The notes below the pieces were generated by a model. The model was not told the DNA's origin, did no database searches, and worked only from the letters and a program-made list of their open reading frames with translations. Source: Paramicrobacterium sp051513965 (GTDB taxonomy: Bacteria > Actinomycetota > Actinomycetes > Actinomycetales > Microbacteriaceae). From it: a DNA stretch of 64,000 nucleotides. A program made the translations under genes and the position numbers. Every line of letters starts with the position of its first letter. Within the stretch, counting starts at the first letter, position 1. Location of the stretch: NCBI RefSeq assembly GCF_051513965.1, contig NZ_CP195847.1, forward strand, positions 1,922,001-1,986,000, in the 5' to 3' direction. Below, one piece after another: positions 1 to 7,589 of this stretch.

Positions 1-337
1 CGACGGAGATGACGACATCGGATGCCGCGCGGACGGCGTCCACCACGGGCACGACCCGGTCAGCCTCCTCCTCCGCCTCGATCGCGGGGCCGGGGGCGAA
101 GGGCGCGCCGCCGATGTCCACCCAGTCCGCCCCGGCCTCCTCCGCATCGATGCACGCCGCAACCGCGCTCTCCAAGGCGAACGTGCGCCCTTGATCGTAG
201 AAGGAGTCAGGCGTCCGGTTGACGACAGCCATCACCGCGACATCTCTCGCGAAGTCGAAGCGGCGTGCGCCGATCGTCCTCACCGGATGCGTGATCGTGG
301 GAGGCGCCGGGAGGTTCCGCGGAGAAGAGTCGTCCAT
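1..337 (-). CDS. folP2: FolP2-like dihydropteroate synthase paralogue, 3' end cut by window edge
   Basis: This is the first 112 residues of a pterin-binding TIM-barrel protein of the dihydropteroate synthase family. The motif VNRTPDSFYDQG near residue 38 is the family's first conserved loop, in the form typical of the actinobacterial FolP2 branch (RTPDSFYD) rather than the usual NVTPDSF. DWVDIGG follows near residue 76 and corresponds to the second signature. Canonical DHPS joins p-aminobenzoate to dihydropterin pyrophosphate in folate synthesis, but mycobacterial FolP2 is reported to lack that activity, so the real substrate here is uncertain. The start is the ATG at 337. The gene diverges from the response regulator at 437, leaving about 100 bases of shared promoter space. 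The C-terminal half lies outside the window. Confidence 0.8.
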   Translation of the reverse strand, partial: MDDSSPRNLPAPPTITHPVRTIGARRFDFARDVAVMAVVNRTPDSFYDQGRTFALESAVAACIDAEEAGADWVDIGGAPFAPGPAIEAEEEADRVVPVVDAVRAASDVVISV

Positions 338-436
338 GACTCCATCGTGCCTCATGCCGGGGACTCTCGCCGCCTCTGCCGAAAACCGCCCAAAAGCGCC
401 CAGCCCACTTTCAGAAAACTTGCAGATACTGGGGAC

Positions 437-1126
437 ATGACAGGACCACGCATCCTCATCGTCGATGACGAGCCCAACATCCGCGACCTTCTTACGACGA
501 GCCTGCGCTTCGCGGGCTTCGCTGTGCGGGCCGTCGGAAACGGCGCGCAGGCTATCTCCGCCGTCCTTGAAGAAGAGCCCGATCTGATCATCCTCGACGT
601 CATGCTGCCGGACATGAATGGGTTCGGTGTGACTAAGCGGCTCCGTGCCTCCGGGTACACGGCGCCCATCCTGTTCTTGACGGCGAAGGATGACACCGAG
701 GACAAGATCACCGGTCTCACCGTCGGCGGTGACGACTACGTCACCAAGCCGTTCAGCCTCGACGAGATCGTCGCGCGCATCAAGGCGATTCTGCGGCGCA
801 CCATGCAGGCCGATGAAGACGCCATCATCCGCGCTGGCGAACTCACGATGGACCAAGACACCCACGAGGTGTTCGTGGGCGACACCAGTGTCGAGCTGAG
901 CCCGACGGAGTTCAAGCTGCTGCGCTACCTCATGCTGAATCCGAACCGCGTTCTCAGCAAGGCGCAGATCCTCGACCATGTCTGGGAATACGACTTCAAC
1001 GGGGACGCAGGCATCGTCGAGAGCTACATCTCATACCTGCGACGCAAGCTCGACCAGTACTCGGCTGAGCCGCTGATTCAGACCAAGCGCGGTTTCGGCT
1101 ACATGCTGAAGACCAGCAAGCAGTAG
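437..1126 (+). CDS. OmpR/PhoB-family response regulator
   Basis: A 229-residue DNA-binding response regulator. The receiver domain (about residues 4-118) has the acidic pair D10/D11, the phospho-acceptor D54 in LILD-VMLPD, T82 and K104 in VTKPF, so it should be phosphorylatable. The C-terminal winged helix (about 130-226) ends in the usual YISYLRRKLD and GFGYML motifs. I chose the ATG at 437 because the receiver fold begins there; the open frame continues upstream without domain content. It is followed 12 bases later by the cognate sensor kinase, so the two form a two-gene operon. The pair resembles the TcrA/TrcR group, but I cannot assign a signal. Confidence 0.92.
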   Translation: MTGPRILIVDDEPNIRDLLTTSLRFAGFAVRAVGNGAQAISAVLEEEPDLIILDVMLPDMNGFGVTKRLRASGYTAPILFLTAKDDTEDKITGLTVGGDDYVTKPFSLDEIVARIKAILRRTMQADEDAIIRAGELTMDQDTHEVFVGDTSVELSPTEFKLLRYLMLNPNRVLSKAQILDHVWEYDFNGDAGIVESYISYLRRKLDQYSAEPLIQTKRGFGYMLKTSKQ

Positions 1127-1138
1127 TCCCGCTCCCCC

Positions 1139-2869
1139 ATGCACAAGGCCGTCTCCGACTGGTGGAACTCGATCACGCTCAGGACGAAGATCACAAGCGT
1201 CACCGTGATCGTCCTCACCTTCGGCCTCCTGGTCACGGGTGCGGGCACGGTGATCATCTTGAAGCAGGCGCTCATCGAGCAGGCGAAGGCCGAGCTCGTC
1301 GCGTTCGCAACCGGTGACATCGGACGCTACATCGACACTCTCGATGACGGCACGCGGCGCGTGCGCGAGACCAACGAGTACTACATTGCGCTGTACAACG
1401 CGGACGGAACACTGCTCGATCACAACTGGGACGATCGCGAGTCTCGATTCCTCCCGAGGCCAGATCCGGGCACGATCAGCGTCGGCAACGCCATCTCCAC
1501 GCGGCCGGTCCCCGTCACAAGCATCGCCGGGACCGAGTTTCAGGCGGTCTCGGTCGTCTCAGACGCCATCGACGATCGCGGCACCAACGGTGTCGTCTTC
1601 ATCGCACGGTCGATGCGCGGCCCTGACAGCGTCATCGCGACGTATCTGACGATCTTCTTCGGTCTAGGGCTCGGCGTCATCGTGCTCGGGGCTCTCATCA
1701 CGCGCGTGCTCGTCACGAATACGCTGCATCCTCTCCGCGAGGCGGAACGCACCGCGGCACACATCGCGGGCGGCGACTTCAGTCAACGCCTCACGCGGCT
1801 CACGCCCAACACGGAGGTCGGACGGCTCAATCGCTCGCTCAACACGATGCTGAGCCGCATCGACCAGGCATTCAAAGACCGTGCCGCGACGATCGAGCAG
1901 ATGCGGCGCTTCGTCGGCGATGCCAGCCACGAACTGCGAACGCCTCTGGTCACGGTCCGTGGCTACGCTGAGCTGTACCGCATGGGGGCGCTCCAGAATC
2001 CCGAGGACGTCGCCCAGGCGATGGAACGCATCGAGAAAGAGGCCGTCCGCATGAGCGGTATGGTCCAAGACCTCCTCGAGCTCGCACGCTTGGACGAGAC
2101 GCGTCCTCTCGAGCTGGCCCGCGTCGACCTCACTCCGCTTGCGAAGGACGCCGTCATGGACGCCCGCGCGTCCTACCCCGGACGCCCGGTCTCCTTCGTC
2201 ATCGACACTCCCCCAGACGCTCACGAGGAGCCGCCAGCGCCCGCTCCAGAGCCGGTCGCGCCGACGCCGGAGCCCACCACGACCAGACCCACCAGCTTGA
2301 CCGGGAATTCCGGTCCGATCGCACTGGCCGGAGCGACCTTCGCTCGGCTGCGCGGGCGGCGGCCGAAGAAGACGGATGCCGCTCAGAAGGAGCCATCGGT
2401 GGAGTCGGTCACGCACATGACGGCATCCATCCCCACCGTTCCTGCCATCGTGATGGCGGAGGAGAACAAGATCCGCCAGGTGATCGCCAACCTCATGGGC
2501 AACGCCATGCGATTCACACCGGACGGAAGCCCGATCGAGGTCGGCGTCTCCGCAAACGCTCTTCAGCAGACCGCTACCGTCGCCGTCATCGATCACGGCG
2601 AAGGCGTCCCTGCGCAGATCCGCGAGAAGATCTTCCAGCGCTTCTGGCGAGCTGACTCGTCGCGCACCCGGGAGACAGGCGGAAGCGGACTCGGGCTCGC
2701 CATCGTCTCGTCGATCGTCGCTGCCCACAACGGGACGGTCGAGGTCACCGAGACACCGGGCGGCGGCGCAACCTTCCGCATCCGGCTTCCGCTCGCGTCG
2801 AGCGATCGTGCACCGTCGGCCCCTGAAGGGAACTCCTCCGGCGATTCTCGTCCACAAGACGACCGCTGA
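1139..2869 (+). CDS. Membrane sensor histidine kinase
   Basis: A 576-residue sensor kinase and partner of the regulator just upstream. TM1 spans about 17-40, an extracytoplasmic sensor region about 41-165, and TM2 about 170-193. A HAMP domain follows, then the dimerisation/phospho-acceptor segment with H264 in DASHELRTPL. The ATPase has its N box near 440-452 (NKIRQVIANLMGNAMRF), a G1 box DHGEGVP and a G2 box GGSGLGLAI. Odd point: about 75 residues (roughly 358-432), Pro/Ala/Thr-rich and then basic, are inserted between the first part of the ATPase domain and the N box. This makes the protein longer than usual. All catalytic boxes remain, so it is probably active. Confidence 0.9.
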   Translation: MHKAVSDWWNSITLRTKITSVTVIVLTFGLLVTGAGTVIILKQALIEQAKAELVAFATGDIGRYIDTLDDGTRRVRETNEYYIALYNADGTLLDHNWDDRESRFLPRPDPGTISVGNAISTRPVPVTSIAGTEFQAVSVVSDAIDDRGTNGVVFIARSMRGPDSVIATYLTIFFGLGLGVIVLGALITRVLVTNTLHPLREAERTAAHIAGGDFSQRLTRLTPNTEVGRLNRSLNTMLSRIDQAFKDRAATIEQMRRFVGDASHELRTPLVTVRGYAELYRMGALQNPEDVAQAMERIEKEAVRMSGMVQDLLELARLDETRPLELARVDLTPLAKDAVMDARASYPGRPVSFVIDTPPDAHEEPPAPAPEPVAPTPEPTTTRPTSLTGNSGPIALAGATFARLRGRRPKKTDAAQKEPSVESVTHMTASIPTVPAIVMAEENKIRQVIANLMGNAMRFTPDGSPIEVGVSANALQQTATVAVIDHGEGVPAQIREKIFQRFWRADSSRTRETGGSGLGLAIVSSIVAAHNGTVEVTETPGGGATFRIRLPLASSDRAPSAPEGNSSGDSRPQDDR

Positions 2870-2907
2870 CGCAGCTGTCCACAGGCGGCAGTCTGAGTCA
2901 TTTCAGC

Positions 2908-2957
2908 GGTGTCTCCCATCGATAGCGTCTCAGTACACATCGATGAGAGGAGACACC
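2908..2957 (+). promoter_or_regulatory. Long interrupted inverted repeat over the WXG100 ribosome binding site
   Basis: Outer arms GGTGTCTCC (2908-2916) and GGAGACACC (2949-2957) pair perfectly. Inner arms CATCGAT (2917-2923) and ATCGATG (2939-2945) pair next to them. Together they give a 16-bp stem with a 3-base bulge and a 15-base loop. The right arm contains the Shine-Dalgarno AGAGGAG and ends directly before the GTG start at 2958. A TAGCGT (-10-like) lies in the loop at about 2923-2928. If transcription starts there, the repeat would act as a DNA operator; if it starts upstream, it would be an RNA hairpin masking the ribosome site. Confidence 0.55.
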
Positions 2958-3248
2958 GTGAGCAGATACACGGTCGACAGTGAAGCAGTCCAGGCGGCCA
3001 GCGCGAGCATTCGGGGCATCACCGAGCAGCTCCGCGCGGACGTTGCGAATCTGATGGGTCAGATTCAGAACCTGCAGTCACAGTGGACGGGTCAGGCGGC
3101 CAGCGCCTTCACCGCCGCCGCGCAGGATTGGCGGACAACCCAGGCGAGAGTCGAGGAGTCCATCACCGAGCTCAATCTGGCGCTCTCGCAGGCTGGCTCG
3201 CAGTACGCCGAGGTCGAGATGCAGAACACGGGCATGTTCGGTCGCTGA
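2958..3248 (+). CDS. WXG100-family (ESAT-6-like) protein
   Basis: A 96-residue all-helical protein of the WXG100 class, whose members dimerise as helical hairpins and are usually secreted by ESX/type VII systems. The W-x-G turn is W43-T44-G45 in the middle of the chain, flanked by two amphipathic helices, and the length is typical. I chose the GTG at 2958 because AGAGGAG sits five bases upstream; an in-frame ATG at 2943 lies inside the inverted repeat. No EccC, EccD, EccB, mycosin or second WXG100 gene is nearby, so a secretion route cannot be read from context. A strong convergent terminator follows. Confidence 0.85.
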   Translation: MSRYTVDSEAVQAASASIRGITEQLRADVANLMGQIQNLQSQWTGQAASAFTAAAQDWRTTQARVEESITELNLALSQAGSQYAEVEMQNTGMFGR

Positions 3249-3261
3249 CCGGGAAAAGCAG

Positions 3262-3291
3262 ATGGGCGCCTCCCCGAAGGGAGGCGCCCAT
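3262..3291. terminator. Bidirectional hairpin terminator between WXG100 gene and groEL
   Basis: A perfect 13-bp stem (ATGGGCGCCTCCC / GGGAGGCGCCCAT) with a CGAA tetraloop lies between two convergent genes and could end both transcripts. There is no long T-run on the plus side. Confidence 0.8.
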
Positions 3292-3311
3292 TGTGCGTAT
3301 CAGCGAGGGAC

Positions 3312-4934
3312 TTAGAAGTCCATGCCGCCGGTCGGGTCAGCCGGAACGGCCGGAGCGGCCTTCTCAGGCTTGTCCGCGACGACTGCCTCTGTGGTGAGGA
3401 ACAGACCGGCGATCGAACCGGCGTTCAGCAGAGCCGAGCGCGTGACCTTCACCGGGTCAGCGATGCCAGCCTGGAGCATGTCGACGTACTCGCCCGAGGC
3501 CGCGTTGAGGCCGTAGCCAACCTCGAGTCCGCGAACCTTCTCGGCGACGACACCGGCCTCGAGGCCCGCGTTGGTCGCGATCTGCTTCAGCGGCGAGTCG
3601 ACGGCGACCTTGACGATGTTCGCACCGGTTGCCTCGTCGCCCGACAGCTCGAGCTTGTCGAACGCGGTCTTGCCAGCCTGGATCAGGGCGACGCCACCAC
3701 CGGCGACGATGCCCTCCTCGACCGCTGCCTTCGCGTTGCGGACAGCGTCCTCGATGCGGTGCTTGCGCTCCTTGAGCTCAACCTCGGTCGCAGCACCCGC
3801 CTTGATGACGGCCACGCCACCGGCGAGCTTCGCGAGGCGCTCCTGCAGCTTCTCACGATCGTAGTCGCTGTCGGTGTTCTCGATCTCCTTGCGGATCTGC
3901 GAGACACGACCGGCGATCGCGTCAGCCTCGCCAGCACCCTCGACGATGGTCGTCTCGTCCTTGGTGACGACGACCTTGCGAGCGCGACCGAGAAGGTCGA
4001 GCGTGACGTTCTCGAGCTTGAGGCCGACCTCTTCGGAGACGACCTGGCCGCCCGTGAGGATCGCGATGTCCTGCAGCTGAGCCTTGCGGCGGTCGCCGAA
4101 GCCCGGAGCCTTGACGGCGACGGACTTGAAGATGCCGCGGATCTTGTTGAGCACGAGCGTAGCGAGTGCCTCGCCCTCGACGTCCTCGGCGATGATCAGC
4201 AGCTGCTTGCCAGCCTGGATGACCTGGTCGACAACCGGGAGCAGGTCCTTGATGTTCGAGATCTTCGAGTTGACGATGAGGATGTACGGGTCCTCGAAGA
4301 CTGCTTCCTGGCGGTCCTGGTCGGTCACGAAGTAACCGGACAGGAAGCCCTTGTCGAAGCGCATACCCTCGGTCAGCTCGAGCTCGGTGCCGAACGTGTT
4401 CGACTCCTCGACCGTGACGACGCCCTCCTTGCCGACCTTGTCGATCGCCTCGGCGATGATCTCGCCGATCTGCGGGTCAGCGGCCGAGATGGATGCCGTA
4501 GCAGCGATCTCTTCCTTCGTCTCGATCTCCTTGGCTGCGGAGAGCAGTTCGTCCGAGACGGCGGCGACGGCCTTCTCGATGCCGCGCTTCAGAGCGATGG
4601 GGTCAGCACCGGCGGCGACGTTGCGGAGGCCCTCGCGAACCAGCGCCTGGGCCAGAACGACCGACGTGGTCGTACCGTCACCAGCGACGTCGTCCGTCTT
4701 CTTGGCGACCTCCTTGACCAGCTCGGCGCCGATCTTCTCGTACGGCTCGTCGAGCTCGATCTCCTTGGCGATCGACACACCATCGTTCGTGATGGTGGGG
4801 GCGCCCCACTTCTTCTCGAGGACGACGTTGCGGCCGCGCGGTCCAAGGGTCACCTTGACGGCATCGGCGAGCGTGTTCAGTCCACGCTCGAGGCCACGGC
4901 GGGCCTCTTCGTCAAAAGCAATGATCTTTGCCAT
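3312..4934 (-). CDS. groEL: Chaperonin GroEL (Hsp60)
   Basis: A 540-residue group I chaperonin that forms the tetradecameric cage for ATP-driven protein folding with GroES. The N-terminus MAKIIAFDEEARRGLE, the ATP-site motif GDGTTTSVVLAQ (near residue 85), EGIVAGGGVALIQA and the C-terminal GGMDF are diagnostic. Many actinobacteria carry two groEL genes. The GGM-ending tail, without a His-rich end, points to the main housekeeping (GroEL2-type) copy. groES is not adjacent. Two CIRCE elements lie upstream, so the gene should be heat-inducible through the HrcA repressor. Confidence 0.97.
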   Translation of the reverse strand: MAKIIAFDEEARRGLERGLNTLADAVKVTLGPRGRNVVLEKKWGAPTITNDGVSIAKEIELDEPYEKIGAELVKEVAKKTDDVAGDGTTTSVVLAQALVREGLRNVAAGADPIALKRGIEKAVAAVSDELLSAAKEIETKEEIAATASISAADPQIGEIIAEAIDKVGKEGVVTVEESNTFGTELELTEGMRFDKGFLSGYFVTDQDRQEAVFEDPYILIVNSKISNIKDLLPVVDQVIQAGKQLLIIAEDVEGEALATLVLNKIRGIFKSVAVKAPGFGDRRKAQLQDIAILTGGQVVSEEVGLKLENVTLDLLGRARKVVVTKDETTIVEGAGEADAIAGRVSQIRKEIENTDSDYDREKLQERLAKLAGGVAVIKAGAATEVELKERKHRIEDAVRNAKAAVEEGIVAGGGVALIQAGKTAFDKLELSGDEATGANIVKVAVDSPLKQIATNAGLEAGVVAEKVRGLEVGYGLNAASGEYVDMLQAGIADPVKVTRSALLNAGSIAGLFLTTEAVVADKPEKAAPAVPADPTGGMDF

Positions 4935-4971
4935 TGTGAGTTTCGTCCCTCCCGGACGTGAATGTACGTTC

Positions 4972-4998
4972 TTAGCACTCCACGACTGGGAGTGCTAA
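4972..4998 (-). promoter_or_regulatory. CIRCE operator (HrcA site), perfect copy
   Basis: TTAGCACTC, nine bases, GAGTGCTAA is an exact match to the CIRCE consensus, 38 bases upstream of the groEL start. HrcA binding here represses groEL at normal temperature. Confidence 0.95.
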
Positions 4999-5006
4999 TG
5001 GCAATT

Positions 5007-5033
5007 CTGGCACTCAGACCCTGCGAGTGCAAG
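5007..5033 (-). promoter_or_regulatory. Second, degenerate CIRCE element
   Basis: CTGGCACTC, nine bases, GAGTGCAAG keeps the GCACTC/GAGTGC cores and the exact 9-base spacing of CIRCE, with mismatches only in the outer positions. Its centre lies 35 bases upstream of the perfect copy. A tandem arrangement would suit cooperative HrcA binding. Confidence 0.65.
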
Positions 5034-5078
5034 CTGTGACGCGCACATCGACGCTCACCGTCGGGTAGGAGGCCTGTT

Positions 5079-5645
5079 TCACTCCGGCTTCGGCGAGTAG
5101 TCCGCGCCGATCACGACAACGATCTGCGGAATATCGCCAACGGAGAACTCGGTCGAGTACGTCACGGCTTCAACGCCGAGCGCTTCCGCAACGCCGCGCG
5201 CCGAGCCCTCAAGCGCCTCATCGTCGTAGTACACGACCGTCTTCTCCAGGCCGGTCTCACTCGCGTTGTTCGCTGTGATGTTGGATGCTTTCCACCCACT
5301 CGAGCCGAGAAGCTCCTTGACATCGCCGGCAAGTCCCGCCGTGGTGGTGCCGTTGAGCACCTGAATGAGAGCTTCCGGATCGATCGTGGGCTTCACGGTG
5401 GGCTCAGCGGTGGTCTTGGTCGGCGTCGGAGTGACTTCCTCCGTTCCGCCCGGCAGCACAGCGTCGAGGTCGAGCCTGTCGGTGGCGATGCTCAGGCCGA
5501 AGATCCCGAGAGCGATGAGCACGATCGTGGCGAGCGCAGCCCAGAGGAAGGCGACCCAGCCGCTGCGCCCGGGAGCTCGGTGCGCGCCGACGCGCGATGA
5601 GCGCGGTACGTCATCGAACCGGTCGCGGGGGAACGTCTTGCCCAT
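5079..5645 (-). CDS. Membrane-anchored LytR C-terminal-domain protein
   Basis: A 188-residue protein. It has a basic cytoplasmic N-terminus, one membrane helix (about residues 29-51, WVAFLWAALATIVLIALGIF), a Thr/Pro-rich linker (about 68-88) and a C-terminal LytR_C domain (about 92-180), starting at IQVLNGTTTAGLA. LytR_C domains occur at the ends of LytR-CpsA-Psr cell-wall ligases and as stand-alone proteins like this one; their function is unclear. The gene lies 31 bases downstream of the DUF3263 gene on the same strand, forming an operon. Confidence 0.8.
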   Translation of the reverse strand: MGKTFPRDRFDDVPRSSRVGAHRAPGRSGWVAFLWAALATIVLIALGIFGLSIATDRLDLDAVLPGGTEEVTPTPTKTTAEPTVKPTIDPEALIQVLNGTTTAGLAGDVKELLGSSGWKASNITANNASETGLEKTVVYYDDEALEGSARGVAEALGVEAVTYSTEFSVGDIPQIVVVIGADYSPKPE

Positions 5646-5676
5646 GCGGTCGTATCTCTTCTCTCGGGTCGTGCCG

Positions 5677-5964
5677 TCAGGCCTCTGGCGTGGTTCTGCG
5701 GCGGCGAGCCGCCGAGCGCTGATCGCGCATCCGCTGCAGCCGCTTCACGAGCATCGGATCGTACATCAGCGCCTCCGGCCTCTTGATGATGGCCGCCAGT
5801 AGTTGATAGTAGCGAGCCGAGGAGACTCCGAACCGTTCGCGGATCGCCTGTTCCTTCGTGCCGGCGTGTTTCCACCACTGCCGCTCGAAGTCGAGGATGG
5901 CGACGTCACGATCTCCGAGCGCACTCTGATCGTCGCTCTGCGAGGCGCCCAGATCGTCGGTCAT
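5677..5964 (-). CDS. DUF3263 small DNA-binding-like protein
   Basis: A 95-residue protein matching the actinobacterial DUF3263 family: ILDFERQWWKHAGTKEQAI near residue 22, then RFGVSSARYYQLL, which looks like a helix-turn-helix, and a basic tail. I chose the ATG at 5964 because GAGGGGAG precedes it by a few bases; the frame remains open upstream to 6075 without recognisable content. It is the first gene of a two-gene operon with the LytR_C protein, an arrangement I believe is common in actinobacteria. No function is established. Confidence 0.78.
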   Translation of the reverse strand: MTDDLGASQSDDQSALGDRDVAILDFERQWWKHAGTKEQAIRERFGVSSARYYQLLAAIIKRPEALMYDPMLVKRLQRMRDQRSAARRRRTTPEA

Positions 5965-6093
5965 CACCACTCCCCTCTGGCGACATCCTAGTTTCACCTC
6001 GCCTGAGTGAACGCCTGACACGTCACGTGGAACATTCGCACAGCGCCGCGACTTAACGTTAAGAACGCACAACATCGAGATCAGGAGCGTGCC

Positions 6094-6495
6094 ATGAGCG
6101 ACAAGATCACTAAGACCGACGACCAGTGGCGTGAGCAGCTGTCGCCTGAGCAGTATTCCGTGCTTCGCGAGGCCGCAACGGAGCGTCCGTGGACCGGTGA
6201 GCTCCTCGACGAGTCTCGATCGGGCGTCTACACGTGCGCCGCCTGCGGAGCGGAGCTCTTCAAGAGCGGCACGAAGTTCGACTCAGGGTGCGGCTGGCCG
6301 AGCTTCTATGAATCCATCCGCCCCGAAGCCGTCACCCTCCTGGAAGACCGCAGTCTTGGCATGGTGCGCACGGAGGTCCGTTGCGCTCGCTGCGATTCGC
6401 ACCTCGGCCATGTCTTCGACGACGGGTTCGGCACACCGACGGGCGATCGCTACTGCATGAACTCGGTCTCCCTCGGCTTCACGCCGGAGAGGTGA
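6094..6495 (+). CDS. msrB: Peptide-methionine (R)-S-oxide reductase MsrB
   Basis: A 133-residue cytosolic repair enzyme that reduces the R form of methionine sulfoxide in proteins. The structural zinc ligands are visible as C48/C51 (CAAC) and C97/C100 (CARC). The catalytic cysteine is C121 in RYCMNSVSL, and C66 in SGCGWPSF is the likely resolving cysteine. HLGHVFDDG is also conserved. The gene overlaps the following nitroreductase gene by four bases (GTGA), suggesting coupled translation of a small redox operon. A 12-bp palindrome, CTTAACGTTAAG (6052-6063), lies just upstream and may include promoter elements. Confidence 0.97.
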   Translation: MSDKITKTDDQWREQLSPEQYSVLREAATERPWTGELLDESRSGVYTCAACGAELFKSGTKFDSGCGWPSFYESIRPEAVTLLEDRSLGMVRTEVRCARCDSHLGHVFDDGFGTPTGDRYCMNSVSLGFTPER

Positions 6496-7040
6496 CCGAC
6501 CTGCCGGAGCGCCTCCGGGCACGGCGCTCCGGCTCCAAGGTCACGGAGGATGCTCCACGCCTCGACGAGCTCCGAGAACTCGTCGAGGCCGCAGGGCACG
6601 TCGCCGATCATGGCGCACTGCGCCCGTGGCGGCTGATCGCGCTTCGCGGAGAAGCCCGTCATCGCCTCGGCGTCGCCCTCGCCGAGGCGCGAGGCGACAG
6701 CAAACCGTCATCGAAGCCGCTGCGGGCTCCCCTGCTCATCGCCATCGTCGTGAGTCCTGTGGCCAGCAAGAAGGCATCCGCGTGGGAACAGGAAGCCACA
6801 GCATCCGGAGTCGCTCACATGCTGAGCCTTCTGCTCTCAGATGCGGGATGGGGCGTCATGTGGCGAACCGGAGATGCCGTTCGCACTGAGGCGGTGCACC
6901 GGATGCACGGACTCGACGTGCACGAATACCTGCTGGGCTGGCTCTATGTCGGTGGGATGCCGGAGCACGCCGAGCGGAAGAAGACCAAGAAGCCCCGGAT
7001 CATTGACGGCGAGAGCTTTCTCACCGTCATCGACGGCTGA
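6492..7040 (+). CDS. Nitroreductase-family flavoprotein
   Basis: A 182-residue protein of the FMN-dependent nitroreductase fold. It shows the early ALRPWRLIAL motif (FMN phosphate region), the central EQEATASGVAHMLSLLLSDAGWGVMWRTG helix that packs on the flavin, and the late LLGWLYVGG strand. It is short for the family, close to the YdjA/TdsD type. The GTG at 6492 overlaps the msrB stop (GTGA), which decides the start. The natural substrate is unknown; pairing with msrB suggests a redox or stress role. The C-terminus is basic (ERKKTKKPR). Confidence 0.82.
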   Translation: MTDLPERLRARRSGSKVTEDAPRLDELRELVEAAGHVADHGALRPWRLIALRGEARHRLGVALAEARGDSKPSSKPLRAPLLIAIVVSPVASKKASAWEQEATASGVAHMLSLLLSDAGWGVMWRTGDAVRTEAVHRMHGLDVHEYLLGWLYVGGMPEHAERKKTKKPRIIDGESFLTVIDG

Positions 7041-7068
7041 GACCGAGAAGAGGATCACTCCCACGACA

Positions 7069-7422
7069 ATGACCGACTGGATCGAGCACCGTCGCCCCGA
7101 CGGTGAGATCGTGGGCTGGATGCGTCCGGTGGACGACCGGTTCGAGGTCATCGATCTGCTTGGCCGCCCAGTGGGTGAGCCGACGGACTGGCTCTCCGGT
7201 GAGGAGCGTCTCGAGGAGGCCGGAATCGGCTATCTCGCTGATCCCTGGTCTCTGACGCTCGAGCCGGGGCGCGCGATTCGGGTTCGCATCGCGGAGGTGA
7301 GCCCGAGCGGCATCCGAGTCAAACTCGATGACTTCGGAGATATGACTGCGCCACAGCTCTACTACGACCTGGAGTTTCCCGCGCCCGTCTCGCTCGTCGA
7401 GTGGGGCGGGTCCGACCGCTGA
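7069..7422 (+). CDS. Conserved hypothetical protein
   Basis: A 117-residue soluble protein that I cannot assign to a named family. It is rich in beta-prone segments and aromatic residues (DWIEHRRPDGEIVGWMRP at the N-terminus, LYYDLEFPAPVSLVEW near the end) and has no membrane helix or signal peptide. It lies 28 bases downstream of the nitroreductase gene in the same direction, so it is probably the third gene of that operon, and it ends just before a strong hairpin. The ATG at 7069 has AAGAGGA about 15 bases upstream, which is rather far. Confidence 0.7.
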   Translation: MTDWIEHRRPDGEIVGWMRPVDDRFEVIDLLGRPVGEPTDWLSGEERLEEAGIGYLADPWSLTLEPGRAIRVRIAEVSPSGIRVKLDDFGDMTAPQLYYDLEFPAPVSLVEWGGSDR

Positions 7423-7436
7423 TCTCCCCGACACGT

Positions 7437-7469
7437 TGAAGGCCTCCGCGCATTGCGCGGAGGCCTTCA
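7437..7469. terminator. Strong hairpin terminator between converging units
   Basis: TGAAGGCCTCCGCG pairs with CGCGGAGGCCTTCA around a very short loop (14-15 bp stem). It sits between the plus-strand operon ending at 7422 and the minus-strand tRNA, and can serve both. Confidence 0.8.
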
Positions 7470-7473
7470 GCTG

Positions 7474-7546
7474 AGCCGGCTACGGGACTCGAACCCGTAA
7501 CCTTCCGATTACAAGTCGGATGCGCTACCAATTGCGCCAAGCCGGC
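7474..7546 (-). tRNA. tRNA-Thr (anticodon UGU)
   Basis: A 73-nt cloverleaf: acceptor GCCGGCT pairing with AGCCGGC, a D-arm around GCGCAATTGGTAGCGC, the anticodon stem CCGAC with loop CTTGTAA (anticodon TGT), and a T-arm with GGTTCGAGTCC. The 3' CCA is not encoded. Confidence 0.96.
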
Positions 7547-7589
7547 GAGCCCTATTCATCATAGAGGCTTCGACGAGTGCCCGCGGACA

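Noticed and set aside
191..436. N-terminal extension of the response regulator
   Set aside because: The receiver fold starts at the ATG at 437; the upstream part overlaps the divergent folP2-like gene and lacks domain content.
3291..4961. 556-codon open frame on the plus strand opposite groEL
   Set aside because: It is the antisense shadow of a certain groEL gene in GC-rich DNA: repetitive Asp/Leu/Arg composition, no domain, no ribosome site.
6052..6063. 12-bp palindrome CTTAACGTTAAG ahead of msrB as an operator
   Set aside because: AT-rich short palindromes arise easily near promoters; no second copy or cognate regulator was seen, so I only mention it with msrB.
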